Translations under genes and position numbers: made by a program
IMG/VR virus record: IMGVR_UViG_3300020453_000595
Span: 1-59,107 of that record
Length of the DNA: 59,107 nt
Strand: one strand, 5' to 3'
DNA from: a virus
Notes under the pieces: generated by a model
Seen by the model: only the letters and a program-made list of their open reading frames with translations
What the model was told of the DNA's origin: nothing
Databases searched by the model: none
Shown: piece after piece, positions 41,201 to 50,170 of the stretch
How positions within the stretch are numbered: the stretch's first letter is position 1
How the letters are laid out: each line of letters begins with the position of its first letter

Positions 41201-41818
41201 TTACTTTTGAGTTTGCTTTTGAGGCTGCACTTTCTTCAGCAGCATGTCGAACAAATCGTTCGAAGCCTTTGCTGGTTCTACTTTAACGACTGGGACAGTT
41301 GTATTCGTCTGATTGCTTTGAGTAGCAGTCCCTCCTGCACGGCGAGAAGGCACACTTGTTACAGCGTCGATCAGGCCCCCGATATTCTTATCGGGATCTA
41401 AAACGCCTTGGTCATTAGCCATAGCATTTCGCACGCTCTGCTCGAATGACAGCTGAGTGATGCGCTCGTCCCTCGGATCTCGGAGCGGGGACAATGCCAG
41501 CCCTGCGTTTGCATCACCGCCCATCAACATCTTGATCAGGGCGTCTTGCTTGCGGTTCTTTTGCTCAGTCTCCAAAACTTCTCTGTTGTAGTCCAGAGTC
41601 ATCTTGTTACGCAAGCCAGCTCCATACTGAGCAAGTGCATCTCTTGCGATTGCAGCTTCGGTCAGAAACTTCTTGTATGGCAGCTCAGTCAGCGTTTTCG
41701 TGGCGAAATCGCTTTTTACGTCCTGAAAATCGATATTGGCCTGCAACCTCTGCAGTGGTACACCAGAGGTATTAGCGCTGGCTACTGCAGCATTGAAGGA
41801 AGGAAGAGCAAAAGCCAT
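41201..41818 (-). CDS. Probable virion protein (205 aa)
   Basis: MAFALPSFNAAVASANTSGV, LTELPYKKFLTEAAIARDAL, then a long charged helix RNKMTLDYNREVLETEQKNR and a disordered Thr/Gln-rich tail ending KVQPQKQTQK. It shares a TAATG junction with the gene upstream. No family recognised. Confidence 0.5.
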   Translation of the reverse strand: MAFALPSFNAAVASANTSGVPLQRLQANIDFQDVKSDFATKTLTELPYKKFLTEAAIARDALAQYGAGLRNKMTLDYNREVLETEQKNRKQDALIKMLMGGDANAGLALSPLRDPRDERITQLSFEQSVRNAMANDQGVLDPDKNIGGLIDAVTSVPSRRAGGTATQSNQTNTTVPVVKVEPAKASNDLFDMLLKKVQPQKQTQK

Positions 41819-42570
41819 TAGAGAAGATTCTGCATTGCAATAGCGAGCGCGTCAGACGCGGACTGCTCACGATTCAACCGAGACTGATTGAGAGAGTTTG
41901 CGTAGTTGTAATCAGATGCCATCGCATAGTTCTGCTTGGCAACATTGATGGCACGGGCATCCTCCATCTTCGCCAGGGTGTTCATCACTGGACCCAGTGC
42001 TTCCATCCGCTCAGAGAGCAACTGGGTATCCAAGCGGAAGTTGCGCGCCTTCTTTTTCTCAGGGCTGTCTCTTGTGATGACGTCATAGACACCGCCAGCT
42101 AGGCCAGCACCTGCCTTGCCTACGTTGTCTTGGACTTGAAGCAGGGCGCCAAGTGTCGGGACGACGGCCATCCCGAGGGGGCCTCCCACCATGAAGCCCA
42201 GTCCAGCAAGAGCAGCGGTTGTACCCATATCTCCCAGCATCCTGCCGCCTGCCTGGCTCAAGTTCCTTCCTGCACTATCACCGTCATCTTTGAGCTCCTG
42301 GCCGGCCGCCATGGCGGAGCCCAGAAGACTCAATCCGGCCAAAGGAACACCGACCTTGCCAGCACGAGTAAGGGTTTGGAGGATCTTGGGACCTCCAGCC
42401 ATCCTCTTTCCGTCGAGGAACTGATTGAACTTGGCTTGAGCACCCTGAAATAACCCCGGATCGTTTCCGCCAGCCATTCGAGCTCCCCCGTAAGAGATGC
42501 CTGCATTGATGGCAGCGTCTTGCACAGTCCCGTAGGGCACAATCGCCGTATTTCTAGGATCTCGAGCCAC
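41818..42570 (-). CDS. Gly/Ala-rich membrane-active virion protein (250 aa)
   Basis: A central hydrophobic glycine-zipper region: KVGVPLAGLSLLGSAMAAGQ, GDMGTTAALAGLGFMVGGPL, GMAVVPTLGALL, flanked by charged helices. Such regions in phage ejection proteins form trans-envelope channels. The C-terminus is a long charged helix (SLNQSRLNREQSASDALAIA). Confidence 0.55.
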   Translation of the reverse strand: MARDPRNTAIVPYGTVQDAAINAGISYGGARMAGGNDPGLFQGAQAKFNQFLDGKRMAGGPKILQTLTRAGKVGVPLAGLSLLGSAMAAGQELKDDGDSAGRNLSQAGGRMLGDMGTTAALAGLGFMVGGPLGMAVVPTLGALLQVQDNVGKAGAGLAGGVYDVITRDSPEKKKARNFRLDTQLLSERMEALGPVMNTLAKMEDARAINVAKQNYAMASDYNYANSLNQSRLNREQSASDALAIAMQNLL

Positions 42571-42608
42571 TACAAGGGGTTCCTGTCTTTATGCACATTC
42601 TATAAATA

Positions 42609-43412
42609 TCAATCCTCCATATAACTAAACTTTTCCGGCTCTACCCAAGGCACTTTTTCAACATTGGATTCAATCTCAAATCCAAGCTTTGGGCAGTAAA
42701 CAAGCTTCTCTCCTGACTCACGATCTAAGCAAGCAGTGCACGCATGCACATAGTCAGCGTTACACCTTTGCCGGGGTCGCTCAGACCATTCCCCGTCAAC
42801 CTTCACATATCGAGCTTTGTCATAAGGAACATCGTTTTCTTCAATGTATTGCCAGACATCTTCATGGGTCCAGTCCCTCAACGGAAAGAAAAGACTCATG
42901 TGCTCGGGCATCATTCGCCCCTCGACACGCGTACCAGCATCACCACCTAAAACCCTGTCGGTGTCGCATCGCTTATGGCCAACCCATGCGGCATCGCACT
43001 TACTGACGACAAGCTTGCTTTGCTTGGGGCGATCGAGCATGTCGACTGCGCACGCCCAGGGATAGCCTTCCTCAGGAGGCACAATCCCTGAAGGGCATGT
43101 CAGATAGCTGTCATTCAGCTGATACCAGTTCTGCACTTCGAATTCGTCGCCAGTCTGCTGCATCGCTGATCGGAATGGGTGCCAGGTCCACACCATCAGC
43201 TCCCATTCGCGAATTACATAATCCTGAAATGCATACTTGTGCGGCTGCCAGGGCTCTCGGTAAAAGATGACCGGGAGCTCGTAGCCACACTCACGCATCA
43301 GGTGCAGCAGGACCATGCTGTCCTTGCCGCCAGACCAGCACACCGCACTATGCGGATAGTGGTACATGCCTGATTCGATAATCTCTATCGATTTCAGATA
43401 TTTGTCTCTCAC
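42609..43412 (-). CDS. PAPS reductase-like adenine nucleotide alpha-hydrolase
   Basis: A 267-residue protein. The nucleotide-binding PP-loop is CWSGGKDSMVLL at residues about 25-36, followed by MRECGYELPVIFYRE. Later come VGHKRCDTDRVLGG, FPLRDWTHEDVWQYIEENDV and a Cys-rich end CNADYVHACTACLDRESGEK. It resembles the PAPS reductase/DndC superfamily. Phage versions may act in sulfur metabolism or DNA/RNA modification; the Cys set (C-x8-C-x2-C near the end) hints at a metal or Fe-S site. The gene sits inside the virion block, which is unusual. Confidence 0.8.
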   Translation of the reverse strand: MRDKYLKSIEIIESGMYHYPHSAVCWSGGKDSMVLLHLMRECGYELPVIFYREPWQPHKYAFQDYVIREWELMVWTWHPFRSAMQQTGDEFEVQNWYQLNDSYLTCPSGIVPPEEGYPWACAVDMLDRPKQSKLVVSKCDAAWVGHKRCDTDRVLGGDAGTRVEGRMMPEHMSLFFPLRDWTHEDVWQYIEENDVPYDKARYVKVDGEWSERPRQRCNADYVHACTACLDRESGEKLVYCPKLGFEIESNVEKVPWVEPEKFSYMED

Positions 43413-43442
43413 GGCGATAGCGCTTTCGCCGAATGTACCGAG

Positions 43443-43859
43443 TTAGATCAGGGCGCCCACGGCTGCTGCACCAACACTTCCGACTGCGCCAATAATCGAG
43501 TTTGTTCTGCCTGCAGAGCGATTCTTAGAGCCCTGCTCGGCTTGCATCTCACGTTGCGCTTGGCCGATCTTGTAGTTGGTCATATTGTTCAACGCATTGG
43601 TAGCCAATGCCATCTCCATCTCTTGATCAGCGACGGAGGCCCCAACCAGTGACTGCAAGCCAGTGCTGCTTGGGGAGAAATCATTGCCAACCAAGCCATA
43701 ACCAATACCAGCGCCGGCACCGATTCCCTGGCCAAATTTTTTGCCATAGCTCTTAGCGTTCTCGGCAGAGAAATTCTGATAAGGATTCAAAGGATCCTTA
43801 CCTTCTCCTAGACCCGAGGACTGCGCATAAAACGCAACAGGATCTAACTGAAAGCCCAT
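43443..43859 (-). CDS. Probable virion protein, paralogue of 43866 gene (138 aa)
   Basis: MGFQLDPVAFYAQSSGLGEG at the start, Gly-rich FGQGIGAGAGIGYGLVGNDF, then NALNNMTNYKIGQAQREMQA and KNRSAGRTNSIIGAVGSVGA with a hydrophobic end. The NALNNxTxYKxxxxxxExxxxxGSxNRSAxRTNxIxGAxGxV block is shared with the next gene, so the two arose by duplication. Probably internal virion proteins. Confidence 0.6.
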   Translation of the reverse strand: MGFQLDPVAFYAQSSGLGEGKDPLNPYQNFSAENAKSYGKKFGQGIGAGAGIGYGLVGNDFSPSSTGLQSLVGASVADQEMEMALATNALNNMTNYKIGQAQREMQAEQGSKNRSAGRTNSIIGAVGSVGAAAVGALI

Positions 43860-43865
43860 TGTTAA

Positions 43866-44330
43866 TTACCAGCCTGGTGTATTGATACTGTAATTGCCGT
43901 AGGGGTTCTGCCCCTGGAAAGGATCACTCTGCCAGCTGAAACCGCTGTCATACATCCCCTGCACGGCCTGACTGCCCTGGGACCAACTTTCCGGTGAAGT
44001 GATCTGACCCATGGTCGCCGGTGTACTTTCAGCGGCATAGTTCGGGAGCTGCGGAGTCTGCATGTTCTTAATACCCGCCGAAATTCCAGCGCCTGCAACA
44101 TTGCCAATTGCACCAAAGATTGCATTTGTCCTGGCAGCACTGCGATTCCTGCTTCCCTCACGCTCGGCTAGCTCAATCCCCTCGAGAGCGCTTTTGTATT
44201 TGGTGAGGTTATTTAGAGCGCTTCCAGCCATACGCAGCTCTGAGGCTTGCTGCTTTTTAGGAAGGGCGCCGAAAAAACCGGCGCCTTGTGTCGAAGCGAT
44301 CTTATTAAATTCACGTCCTGCGTTAAACAT
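43866..44330 (-). CDS. Probable virion protein, paralogue of 43443 gene (154 aa)
   Basis: MFNAGREFNKIASTQGAGFF, SALNNLTKYKSALEGIELAE, GSRNRSAARTNAIFGAIGNV, then a Gly/Ser/Pro-rich tail. Shares the conserved RSAxRTNxIxGAxGxV block with its neighbour. Helix plus glycine-zipper character fits an ejection protein. Confidence 0.6.
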   Translation of the reverse strand: MFNAGREFNKIASTQGAGFFGALPKKQQASELRMAGSALNNLTKYKSALEGIELAEREGSRNRSAARTNAIFGAIGNVAGAGISAGIKNMQTPQLPNYAAESTPATMGQITSPESWSQGSQAVQGMYDSGFSWQSDPFQGQNPYGNYSINTPGW

Positions 44331-45634
44331 CAGCTATCGCTCTCCTCGTATTGCGGGGCTTTACCTTTAAGCGCCCGCCTCATGGATTCTAAAACGTATC
44401 CAGAAAGCGCTGCTCCGGTTGTATATGCAGAGGTATTCGCAATAACAGACTTTGCGACTTGATTTTCGTTATCCGATTGCACCTTGCGATATTCATTCAA
44501 GGCATCTTTTACTTTGCTATCAAGATCAGCTGTTGGATCTTTTGCGTCATCCCTGAGCTTGTCATACGCGGCAAGCTTTTCTTTCTCAAGGTTGTAACCC
44601 TGGTTTTCCTGAACCTTCTGAATACCGCGTTTGATGCCACGCCTTGCTCCGACTACTGCCGCTGCCATTGGGACGAGACCAGTGGCAAGCGGAATGGACT
44701 TACCCATAAAGGTCACTTCCGGTCCCTGGATGCCATCGACCGTCGCCTTAATCGGCGATTTGCCTGAGAACAGATAGTTCTTATAGGCGTTGTATTCCTG
44801 ACGACTCACGTCAGGCCGTTCCTGGACGAACTCGTCGTAGGGCAGCAATGATCCAGAGCGGCCTAAGAAGTAACGGTTAGCAAGCTCGCCAACGGGATTT
44901 GCAGTCTCAGTCGGATTGTTGGGATCAGGCAAAGTCGCCTTGTAGCCGGGTTGTCGCGTGAAGTTGCCAATACCCATTGATGTCGCGATCCAGGCCGGAG
45001 CTGCTGCCGCCATGCGCAGGTTCCGGTTTCGGATCAGCGATTCCCGCTCGTGCAGACCTGACAGGCCAACGTTGTTCTTGGCGGCTTCGCGCATGCCCTG
45101 GAACATGGCGACCTGTGCCACAGCTTGCGGTGCGTTCAGGAACCACCAGATGTTCCGCATACCATCGCTCGCCAAGTCAGCGCCGATGACGCCAGCAGCC
45201 TGGGCGGCCTTTGCTCGGTAGTTACCGGGGCCAAGATCGACCTCGCCGCCACCTGGGGCAGCTACACGACCAATTTCGATCGTGGAACGACGTAGATCGA
45301 CGTCATCAGCGCGAGCCTCTCGAAACTCCTCCAGCTCGTCAGGACGCATGCCGCCGAGCTCGATGTTTCCGACCTTGCGCTTCAGCTCTTCCGGCAGCAC
45401 GCCCGCAATGAGGCGCCCAATCTCTGTGTCACTGACCCTGTTAGGAAGGATCTGCTTCAGGGCCGAAGCAAGCGGAGAGCTCGAGGCCATCTCCGCAACG
45501 GGAGACGACTCCAGCTGCAGATTGGGGTTTTTGCTACGGATATACCCCTCATAGGCACGGCCCGAAGACTTGAAGGCCTGTTGGGCGATATTGCCGAGAT
45601 CTGACCACGAAGGATCATCAAGCGGAAGTGCCAT
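44330..45634 (-). CDS. Probable internal virion/ejection protein (434 aa)
   Basis: Charged N-terminus MALPLDDPSWSDLGNIAQQA, LASALKQILPNRVSDTEIGR, an Ala-rich middle with hydrophobic stretches (NIWWFLNAPQAVAQVAMFQG, ATGLVPMAAAVVGARRGIKR) and a helical charged C-terminal part (NTSAYTTGAALSGYVLESMR). No known family. Overlaps both neighbours by one base (TAATG). Confidence 0.55.
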   Translation of the reverse strand: MALPLDDPSWSDLGNIAQQAFKSSGRAYEGYIRSKNPNLQLESSPVAEMASSSPLASALKQILPNRVSDTEIGRLIAGVLPEELKRKVGNIELGGMRPDELEEFREARADDVDLRRSTIEIGRVAAPGGGEVDLGPGNYRAKAAQAAGVIGADLASDGMRNIWWFLNAPQAVAQVAMFQGMREAAKNNVGLSGLHERESLIRNRNLRMAAAAPAWIATSMGIGNFTRQPGYKATLPDPNNPTETANPVGELANRYFLGRSGSLLPYDEFVQERPDVSRQEYNAYKNYLFSGKSPIKATVDGIQGPEVTFMGKSIPLATGLVPMAAAVVGARRGIKRGIQKVQENQGYNLEKEKLAAYDKLRDDAKDPTADLDSKVKDALNEYRKVQSDNENQVAKSVIANTSAYTTGAALSGYVLESMRRALKGKAPQYEESDS

Positions 45635-46182
45635 TAGCTCAACGCCCTCCCGCCAGTAATGCCAGCACCGAGTAGCAGTGAGATCAACTCCTGCTGTGCC
45701 TGCTCAGCGGTCATTTCCTGGTCACTTGCATTTAGCAGCGATTCACGTTGCTGTGCAGGGAGGCTTGGTGCCTGCTGCTGCAAGGCACGCTCCATAACCC
45801 CTGAATACATGGGACGCGGAGCGAACATGTTCACTGGGGCGCCAACCATGACGTCGCCCAGTGTTGCTGCTGTGGCCTTGGCTTCAGGCGTAAGCGCTTT
45901 ACCGGCAAAACGCAGCTTGTTAGCAACACCGCCACCTGCGACCTGGCCAAGCACTGAAGCGACCAAGCCAATACCTAGATCTTCTGCGGCGATACCCAGG
46001 CGGTCAGCTCCGGTTGCCCCTGGGGGAGCCATTGTTGACGCCAGTCCTGAATAAAGCAGGTCAGGTGCATAACGGGCGGCCAGTTGCCCATAAGCAGGCT
46101 TACCCGCCGCAGTCATCGGAACAAGGATGTCCTTCAGACCTTTAAGGGCAGGGCCAGCGAATTGCAATAATCCAGCAGCCAT
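45634..46182 (-). CDS. Ala/Gly-rich virion protein (182 aa)
   Basis: MAAGLLQFAGPALKGLKDIL, LGIGLVASVLGQVAGGGVAN, TLGDVMVGAPVNMFAPRPMY, then helical SLLNASDQEMTAEQAQQELI. Hydrophobic helices suggest membrane insertion during DNA entry. Function unknown. Confidence 0.55.
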   Translation of the reverse strand: MAAGLLQFAGPALKGLKDILVPMTAAGKPAYGQLAARYAPDLLYSGLASTMAPPGATGADRLGIAAEDLGIGLVASVLGQVAGGGVANKLRFAGKALTPEAKATAATLGDVMVGAPVNMFAPRPMYSGVMERALQQQAPSLPAQQRESLLNASDQEMTAEQAQQELISLLLGAGITGGRALS

Positions 46183-46184
46183 AA

Positions 46185-46574
46185 CTACGCAGTCTCCTCG
46201 GGTGGCATTGCGCCAGGGCCAGGGCCAGCTGGTGCCAGGCCGAATGGACCGCTAGCCCACTTCATCGCGAACTCCTTGAGAGAGTTCTGCGCTTCAAACA
46301 ATTCCGGATTATTAGCAATAGAGCCGAACTCGCCCCTAAGACCACCAATCAACTGCTCGCCCCTCTCGCCAGCAAAACGAGCGTTGAACCTCGGAGACGC
46401 ATGTTTTTGCGTGCTTCCGTGCTCATAACCAAAAGAACCAGCGCTGGTTTCTTCTTTATCGTTTTTGCTCTGAATAGCCATATCGAACGTCCGTGCCAGC
46501 GCTGCTGGTCCGGCGTCCATGATCTTGTAACCCGGCGTCCGGTCTCGCCAGGTTGTCCAAGAACTTACAGCCAC
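46185..46574 (-). CDS. Small virion-block protein (129 aa)
   Basis: MDAGPAALARTFDMAIQSKN lies inside; the N-terminus is uncertain, because the GTG at 46574 gives MAVSSWTTWRDRTPGYKIMD while an ATG 18 codons later is possible. The later part is GEQLIGGLRGEFGSIANNPE and a Pro-rich end PAGPGPGAMPPEE. No family recognised. Confidence 0.5.
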   Translation of the reverse strand: MAVSSWTTWRDRTPGYKIMDAGPAALARTFDMAIQSKNDKEETSAGSFGYEHGSTQKHASPRFNARFAGERGEQLIGGLRGEFGSIANNPELFEAQNSLKEFAMKWASGPFGLAPAGPGPGAMPPEETA

Positions 46575-46600
46575 TCTTATTAGACGCTATTTCTTAAATG

Positions 46601-46993
46601 TTAGCTATTAGGCAATTTATCTTTGTAAGCCTCATAGCCTGCATTACGCTCTGCATTTCTGAGTATTTGCAAAAGCTCAGCGGGGTCTTCACCGGGCTCC
46701 ATATTCCTAGTCATAAGTGGCTCATGAATATCGCCCAGCAGGAATATCACGCGGTCTGACAACTGGCCGGACTTGATCAATTGGTTGACCTGACGTCCAT
46801 CAATAACCCCATCAACCATCAATTTTTGAAGGCCATTAATCATCTTGCGGTCTTCAGGGCTCTCTCCCTCCCAACCGCCACCGGTGTCAGGGGTTCGCGT
46901 CGATTTGACAGCTTTTGCCGCCAAGGTGCCGGTGCCAACCCCCGCAAGGATCGGAAGTACCCACTCACCGGCGAATCTTCCTATCTGGCTCAT
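46601..46993 (-). CDS. Small virion-block protein with N-terminal membrane span (130 aa)
   Basis: MSQIGRFAGEWVLPILAGVG followed by TGTLAAKAVKST forms one hydrophobic span. The rest is soluble and helical (MINGLQKLMVDGVIDGRQVN, LLQILRNAERNAGYEAYKDK). It overlaps the small basic gene by four bases. Confidence 0.5.
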   Translation of the reverse strand: MSQIGRFAGEWVLPILAGVGTGTLAAKAVKSTRTPDTGGGWEGESPEDRKMINGLQKLMVDGVIDGRQVNQLIKSGQLSDRVIFLLGDIHEPLMTRNMEPGEDPAELLQILRNAERNAGYEAYKDKLPNS

Positions 46994-47130
46994 TTCTCAG
47001 ATTTTTTCTTGGCCTTGTTCTTGAAGTGCTCGAGAAGCTCAGCTGGCATCTTGCCGTCTTTGCTCTTCTTTGATTCGCCTTTCTTGTGAGCCTTGGCCTT
47101 TTCTTTGGCGGATTCTTTGCTGTGATTCAT
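46990..47130 (-). CDS. Small Lys-rich peptide (46 aa)
   Basis: MNHSKESAKEKAKAHKKGES, then KMPAELLEHFKNKAKKKSEK: extremely basic, with a conserved-looking MPAELLEHFKNK segment. It overlaps both neighbours by four bases. Probably binds DNA or acidic proteins in the virion. Confidence 0.6.
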   Translation of the reverse strand: MNHSKESAKEKAKAHKKGESKKSKDGKMPAELLEHFKNKAKKKSEK

Positions 47131-49124
47131 CGCGAAAACATCTTGTTGCGGAAACGAGCCAAAAGCTCAATGGCAGCATTTCTGCTGGGCTCAGAAGCCC
47201 CTTCAGCCAGGCCACGCATTACATTCTGGCGTGCTTGCAAAGGCAAAGCGTTAACAATCTGCTGCTGCTCGTCAACACTTCCCTTGCTTGCAGGTGCATT
47301 CATTGCAGTTCCAGTGTCAGCCGCTGATTGTTCGCGAGCCTGACCCAACAATGCAAGCCGCTCATCAAACGCTTGTTGGATGCGGTCGGCTGACGCATTT
47401 TGACGGATGAACTCTGCCATGTTTGCTCGTTGCCGCATTCCAGAGGCTGCATCCACAGGTTGCATACCTGTTTCGCGATAGATAGTCAGTGGGTCAGGTA
47501 TGTCAGTTTCCGGCTGGCTAGTAGCGCGAGCGATTCCAGCTACGGCAGGGTTCTGGTATTTCGCACGTAATGCAGCCACATCAGCGCCGGAGAAGCTACG
47601 TTCTCGCCCAAGCACCACGTTTGGGTCGAAGCCAGTCTCCACAGGGCCTGACATTGCGACCGCATTTCGAGGGCCAGCAGGCACAGCCCTTGCACGCTCG
47701 ATGCTGAAGCCGGAATTACCCCCTCTGCGCTCTACGACATCTTCACCAGTGCTGTCGTAATCAGAATCCACGTACTCAGGCATCGCCATTTCAGCGATTT
47801 CTGCGGCTACATCAGTGATTCCAGGCGCAGGCTCGAAAGCAGGGGCGAAAGCTTGGATGTCAACCTCACGTCCCATCCGCTCAGCGCGGACCAGGGCGAT
47901 ACCAGTCTCGAGATTCGTAGCCGCACGCGCCAAAGCAGCCGCTTTTTCGGGGATTGTGGTGCGTTCTGCAGCCATTTTCAGCGTCATGATCCGACGTTCA
48001 ATGTCTGGATCGTTCGCTTCAAGCGATCTGAAGGCATTGACTACGGTCGGCTTGTCCATAAAGGAGCCGTATTGCAGTTCCTCAAGCAATTCGTTGAACG
48101 GCATGCCATATTTTTGGGACATTTCGTTCACTTTTTTGCCGACTCTTGGGGGCCGCCCCTCGTAATTTCTGCGCAAACCACCGATTTTGGGCTCAAGGTC
48201 GCTGTCATCCAGGAACGGAACTAACCCTGTTTCGTTTAATACACGCGCATTACGAACAGCTAGGTCGGTTCGAGCTGGATACAAGGACGCTGGATAACGT
48301 GACTGAGGATCTCGCTCGATTAGAGGCTTTTTTCTGTACCTCTTGTCCTCGGCGATACCACTTTGGAACTTGGGATCGATACTTATCAGCTCTGAACGAA
48401 TGGCGTCATAGTCGCGGTTGGCAGGATTTCCAACACGGAAGAGCCCATCTTCAGCAAGCTCCTTCGGCGCATACACGTCACGAGTAATAAGCTCGCCAGT
48501 ATTTTTGTCTACGCCATCAATGAGGTAGCCAAAGAGCGTTCCCTGGCCCTTCTGACGAACAAATCTGCCTTCTTCCGCCAGCCGCTCGAGTGTAGTGATA
48601 TTTGTCAGCGGAGTTTTGTACTCTCCTCGCAGTCTCTTGACCTCTTCGGCCAGGGATGGGGCTTCTTCGTAGCTCTCTTTGTTGGAATAAACCGTCTTAG
48701 CGCTTCGCACCTGGCCATCTCTGCCGCGCACGGGGATTTGAACGCCGCCGTATGCATTCACCTCTGGAGTATGCGTGTCTTTAATTCTCTGCCCCAGCCT
48801 GAATTGAGACTCTGGATCTACTCCCTCTTTACGCAGTACTTTCTTGGACTCCGGCCGCACATCTCGATCACGAGGTAAGCCGTACCTGGCCATGTTCTGG
48901 ACACTTTCAGCCAGATCCCTGTCATCCAGACTCATCCGCTGGGGATAAAGGGATGCCGGCGCCTCAGCTTCGCGGTCACGCTCAGCCAAAGCGGTCAACA
49001 GTTCTGCCGCAAGTTGTTCATTTGTCGTTCCAGGCACGATTGGCCGGGGACCCGTCCTCCTCCGAGGATCATTTGGGTCACCGATGTTGCGAAAACCACC
49101 AATTCCGCTAATTGCGCCTTCCAT
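47127..49124 (-). CDS. Large virion-block protein (665 aa), unknown
   Basis: MEGAISGIGGFRNIGDPNDP at the start, mainly charged and helical, with a repeat-like pair PASLYPQRMSLDDRDLAESV / PASLYPARTDLAVRNARV at about residues 56 and 278. A basic middle (RYRKKPLIERDPQSR) and an Ala-rich region KMAAERTTIPEKAAALARAA follow. C-terminal helix EQQQIVNALPLQARQNVMRG. It is the first gene of the leftward virion operon, so its promoter should lie in 49125-49200. Probably an internal or ejection protein. Confidence 0.55.
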   Translation of the reverse strand: MEGAISGIGGFRNIGDPNDPRRRTGPRPIVPGTTNEQLAAELLTALAERDREAEAPASLYPQRMSLDDRDLAESVQNMARYGLPRDRDVRPESKKVLRKEGVDPESQFRLGQRIKDTHTPEVNAYGGVQIPVRGRDGQVRSAKTVYSNKESYEEAPSLAEEVKRLRGEYKTPLTNITTLERLAEEGRFVRQKGQGTLFGYLIDGVDKNTGELITRDVYAPKELAEDGLFRVGNPANRDYDAIRSELISIDPKFQSGIAEDKRYRKKPLIERDPQSRYPASLYPARTDLAVRNARVLNETGLVPFLDDSDLEPKIGGLRRNYEGRPPRVGKKVNEMSQKYGMPFNELLEELQYGSFMDKPTVVNAFRSLEANDPDIERRIMTLKMAAERTTIPEKAAALARAATNLETGIALVRAERMGREVDIQAFAPAFEPAPGITDVAAEIAEMAMPEYVDSDYDSTGEDVVERRGGNSGFSIERARAVPAGPRNAVAMSGPVETGFDPNVVLGRERSFSGADVAALRAKYQNPAVAGIARATSQPETDIPDPLTIYRETGMQPVDAASGMRQRANMAEFIRQNASADRIQQAFDERLALLGQAREQSAADTGTAMNAPASKGSVDEQQQIVNALPLQARQNVMRGLAEGASEPSRNAAIELLARFRNKMFSR

Positions 49125-49402
49125 CTAAAGACAAATCTTGCATCCCGCAAGACAAGTCTATCGACGATAAATATGCGGCCTCGCGGGGTATTTAGCCCTT
49201 TATTTCTTGCGAAATTTTTGAGCACATACAAATAGGGAAAAAAACACGTTTAAAAATAGGGAAAAATTTCCACCGGAAACTAAAGTTGGACAGCAGCAGC
49301 CCCCGCGGGAAAGTTCTGATTTTTGTTGCGCCGCGCGGTATACATCAAACACCCCTCGCACCTTCCGATACCGGTCAAACAAAAAAAAGATTGGCTCGGG
49401 GT

Positions 49403-49625
49403 TTACCTGAGTAGACGCGTCCGCTCAGCGAGCGCGATTCGCTACGCGAAATCGCCGAGCTCGCGTTTCGCTGGGGAACATCAGTACGCGCAACGAGAGT
49501 AAGCAGCAGCAGCGCGACAGCGAACGCGCTCCGCTACGCGACGCGCACTGTTCGCTCGTGTCGCTGAGATACCTGAGTACGCGCGCGACTGCGCGCCCCG
49601 CTCCGCGTTACATAAGTACGCGCCC
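49403..49625 (+). repeat. Iteron-like direct repeats around AGTACGCGC
   Basis: Four copies in the same direction: ACCTGAGTAGACGCG (49405), ACATCAGTACGCGC (49478), ACCTGAGTACGCGC (49571) and ACATAAGTACGCGC (49610). Spacing is about 73, 93 and 39 bases. Positions are approximate to one or two bases. Confidence 0.6.
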
Positions 49626-49913
49626 ACCGTTACCGCTGTACCCCCACGTATCTATTAGCCCCGCTTATACCCCTGCGTCTCCAACAGTTACCCAGCACGC
49701 GAGCGCGAGCGCGATCCGTTCCGCGCACCCCCCGCGCTTACGCGTCACGCGGCGGCCAAACCACTTGATGTCTGTAATTCAACACGGATTCGCACCCAGA
49801 TGGGGTGCTCAATTTCACCCTCCTCGCCCTCGCTTCGCTCGTTGCTCGTGAGCTCACCTCAGTACCCCTGCGCCTACCACGCCCACCGAACACACCGGTT
49901 CCCGGGTGTCCAA

Positions 49914-49929
49914 TAACAACAGTGCATTC
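49914..49929 (+). promoter_or_regulatory. Repeated element AATWCAACRGTGCATT, copy 1
   Basis: ATAACAACAGTGCATT ends one base before the ATG at 49930. It is the first of about ten related sites; it has no T-run terminator upstream. No Shine-Dalgarno sequence fits between it and the start codon. Confidence 0.6.
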
Positions 49930-50163
49930 ATGTTGGCTCCTTCGATCTACAAATGTGCAGCGAACATCGCCAACCTCGGCGACTGGGACCACACCGAAGA
50001 TTTCTTTCCGCTCGGCATAGATATCTACGGCTGCGGTGTCATGGGTGTCCGCTACTGGGCAGATGACTGGCTCGGCCAGGCATACCTCGAAGAGGACAAT
50101 GTCCTGTACGGACCTGAAGCGCCACTACCAGGCGACGAGGATCCTGACGAGCTCCCCTTCTAA
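49930..50163 (+). CDS. Small acidic protein (77 aa), unknown
   Basis: MLAPSIYKCAANIANLGDWD, then DIYGCGVMGVRYWADDWLGQ, EEDNVLYGPEAPLPGDEDPD. Acidic, Trp/Tyr-rich, no known motif. First gene of the right arm. The start directly follows the repeated element; an upstream GTG would extend it into that element. Confidence 0.6.
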   Translation: MLAPSIYKCAANIANLGDWDHTEDFFPLGIDIYGCGVMGVRYWADDWLGQAYLEEDNVLYGPEAPLPGDEDPDELPF

Positions 50164-50170
50164 ACCTCAA

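Larger units (their letters stand above)
49125..49929. other. Divergent gene-poor region: AT-rich tract plus iteron-like repeats, candidate origin/control region
   Basis: No convincing gene in about 800 bases between leftward and rightward transcription units. An AT-rich stretch at 49216-49269 contains AAATAGGGAAAAA twice. It is followed by CG-rich sequence with repeats of the type ACMTSAGTACGCGC (near 49405, 49478, 49571 and 49610), and degenerate relatives CCTCAGTACCCC and TACCCCTGCG. Inverted repeats such as CGATTCGC TA CGCGAAATCG (49433-49453) and CGCTACGCG copies add structure. Composition (many CGCG, GCGC) differs sharply from the neighbouring genes. AT-rich unwinding-type tract plus iterons at a transcription divergence is the layout of many replication origins; it could instead be a packaging or partition site. 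Confidence 0.5.

Noticed and set aside
49558-49992. Arg/Pro-rich frames in the divergent region
   Set aside because: They arise from CG-rich repeats; no ribosome site, no family, and the repeats better explain the composition.
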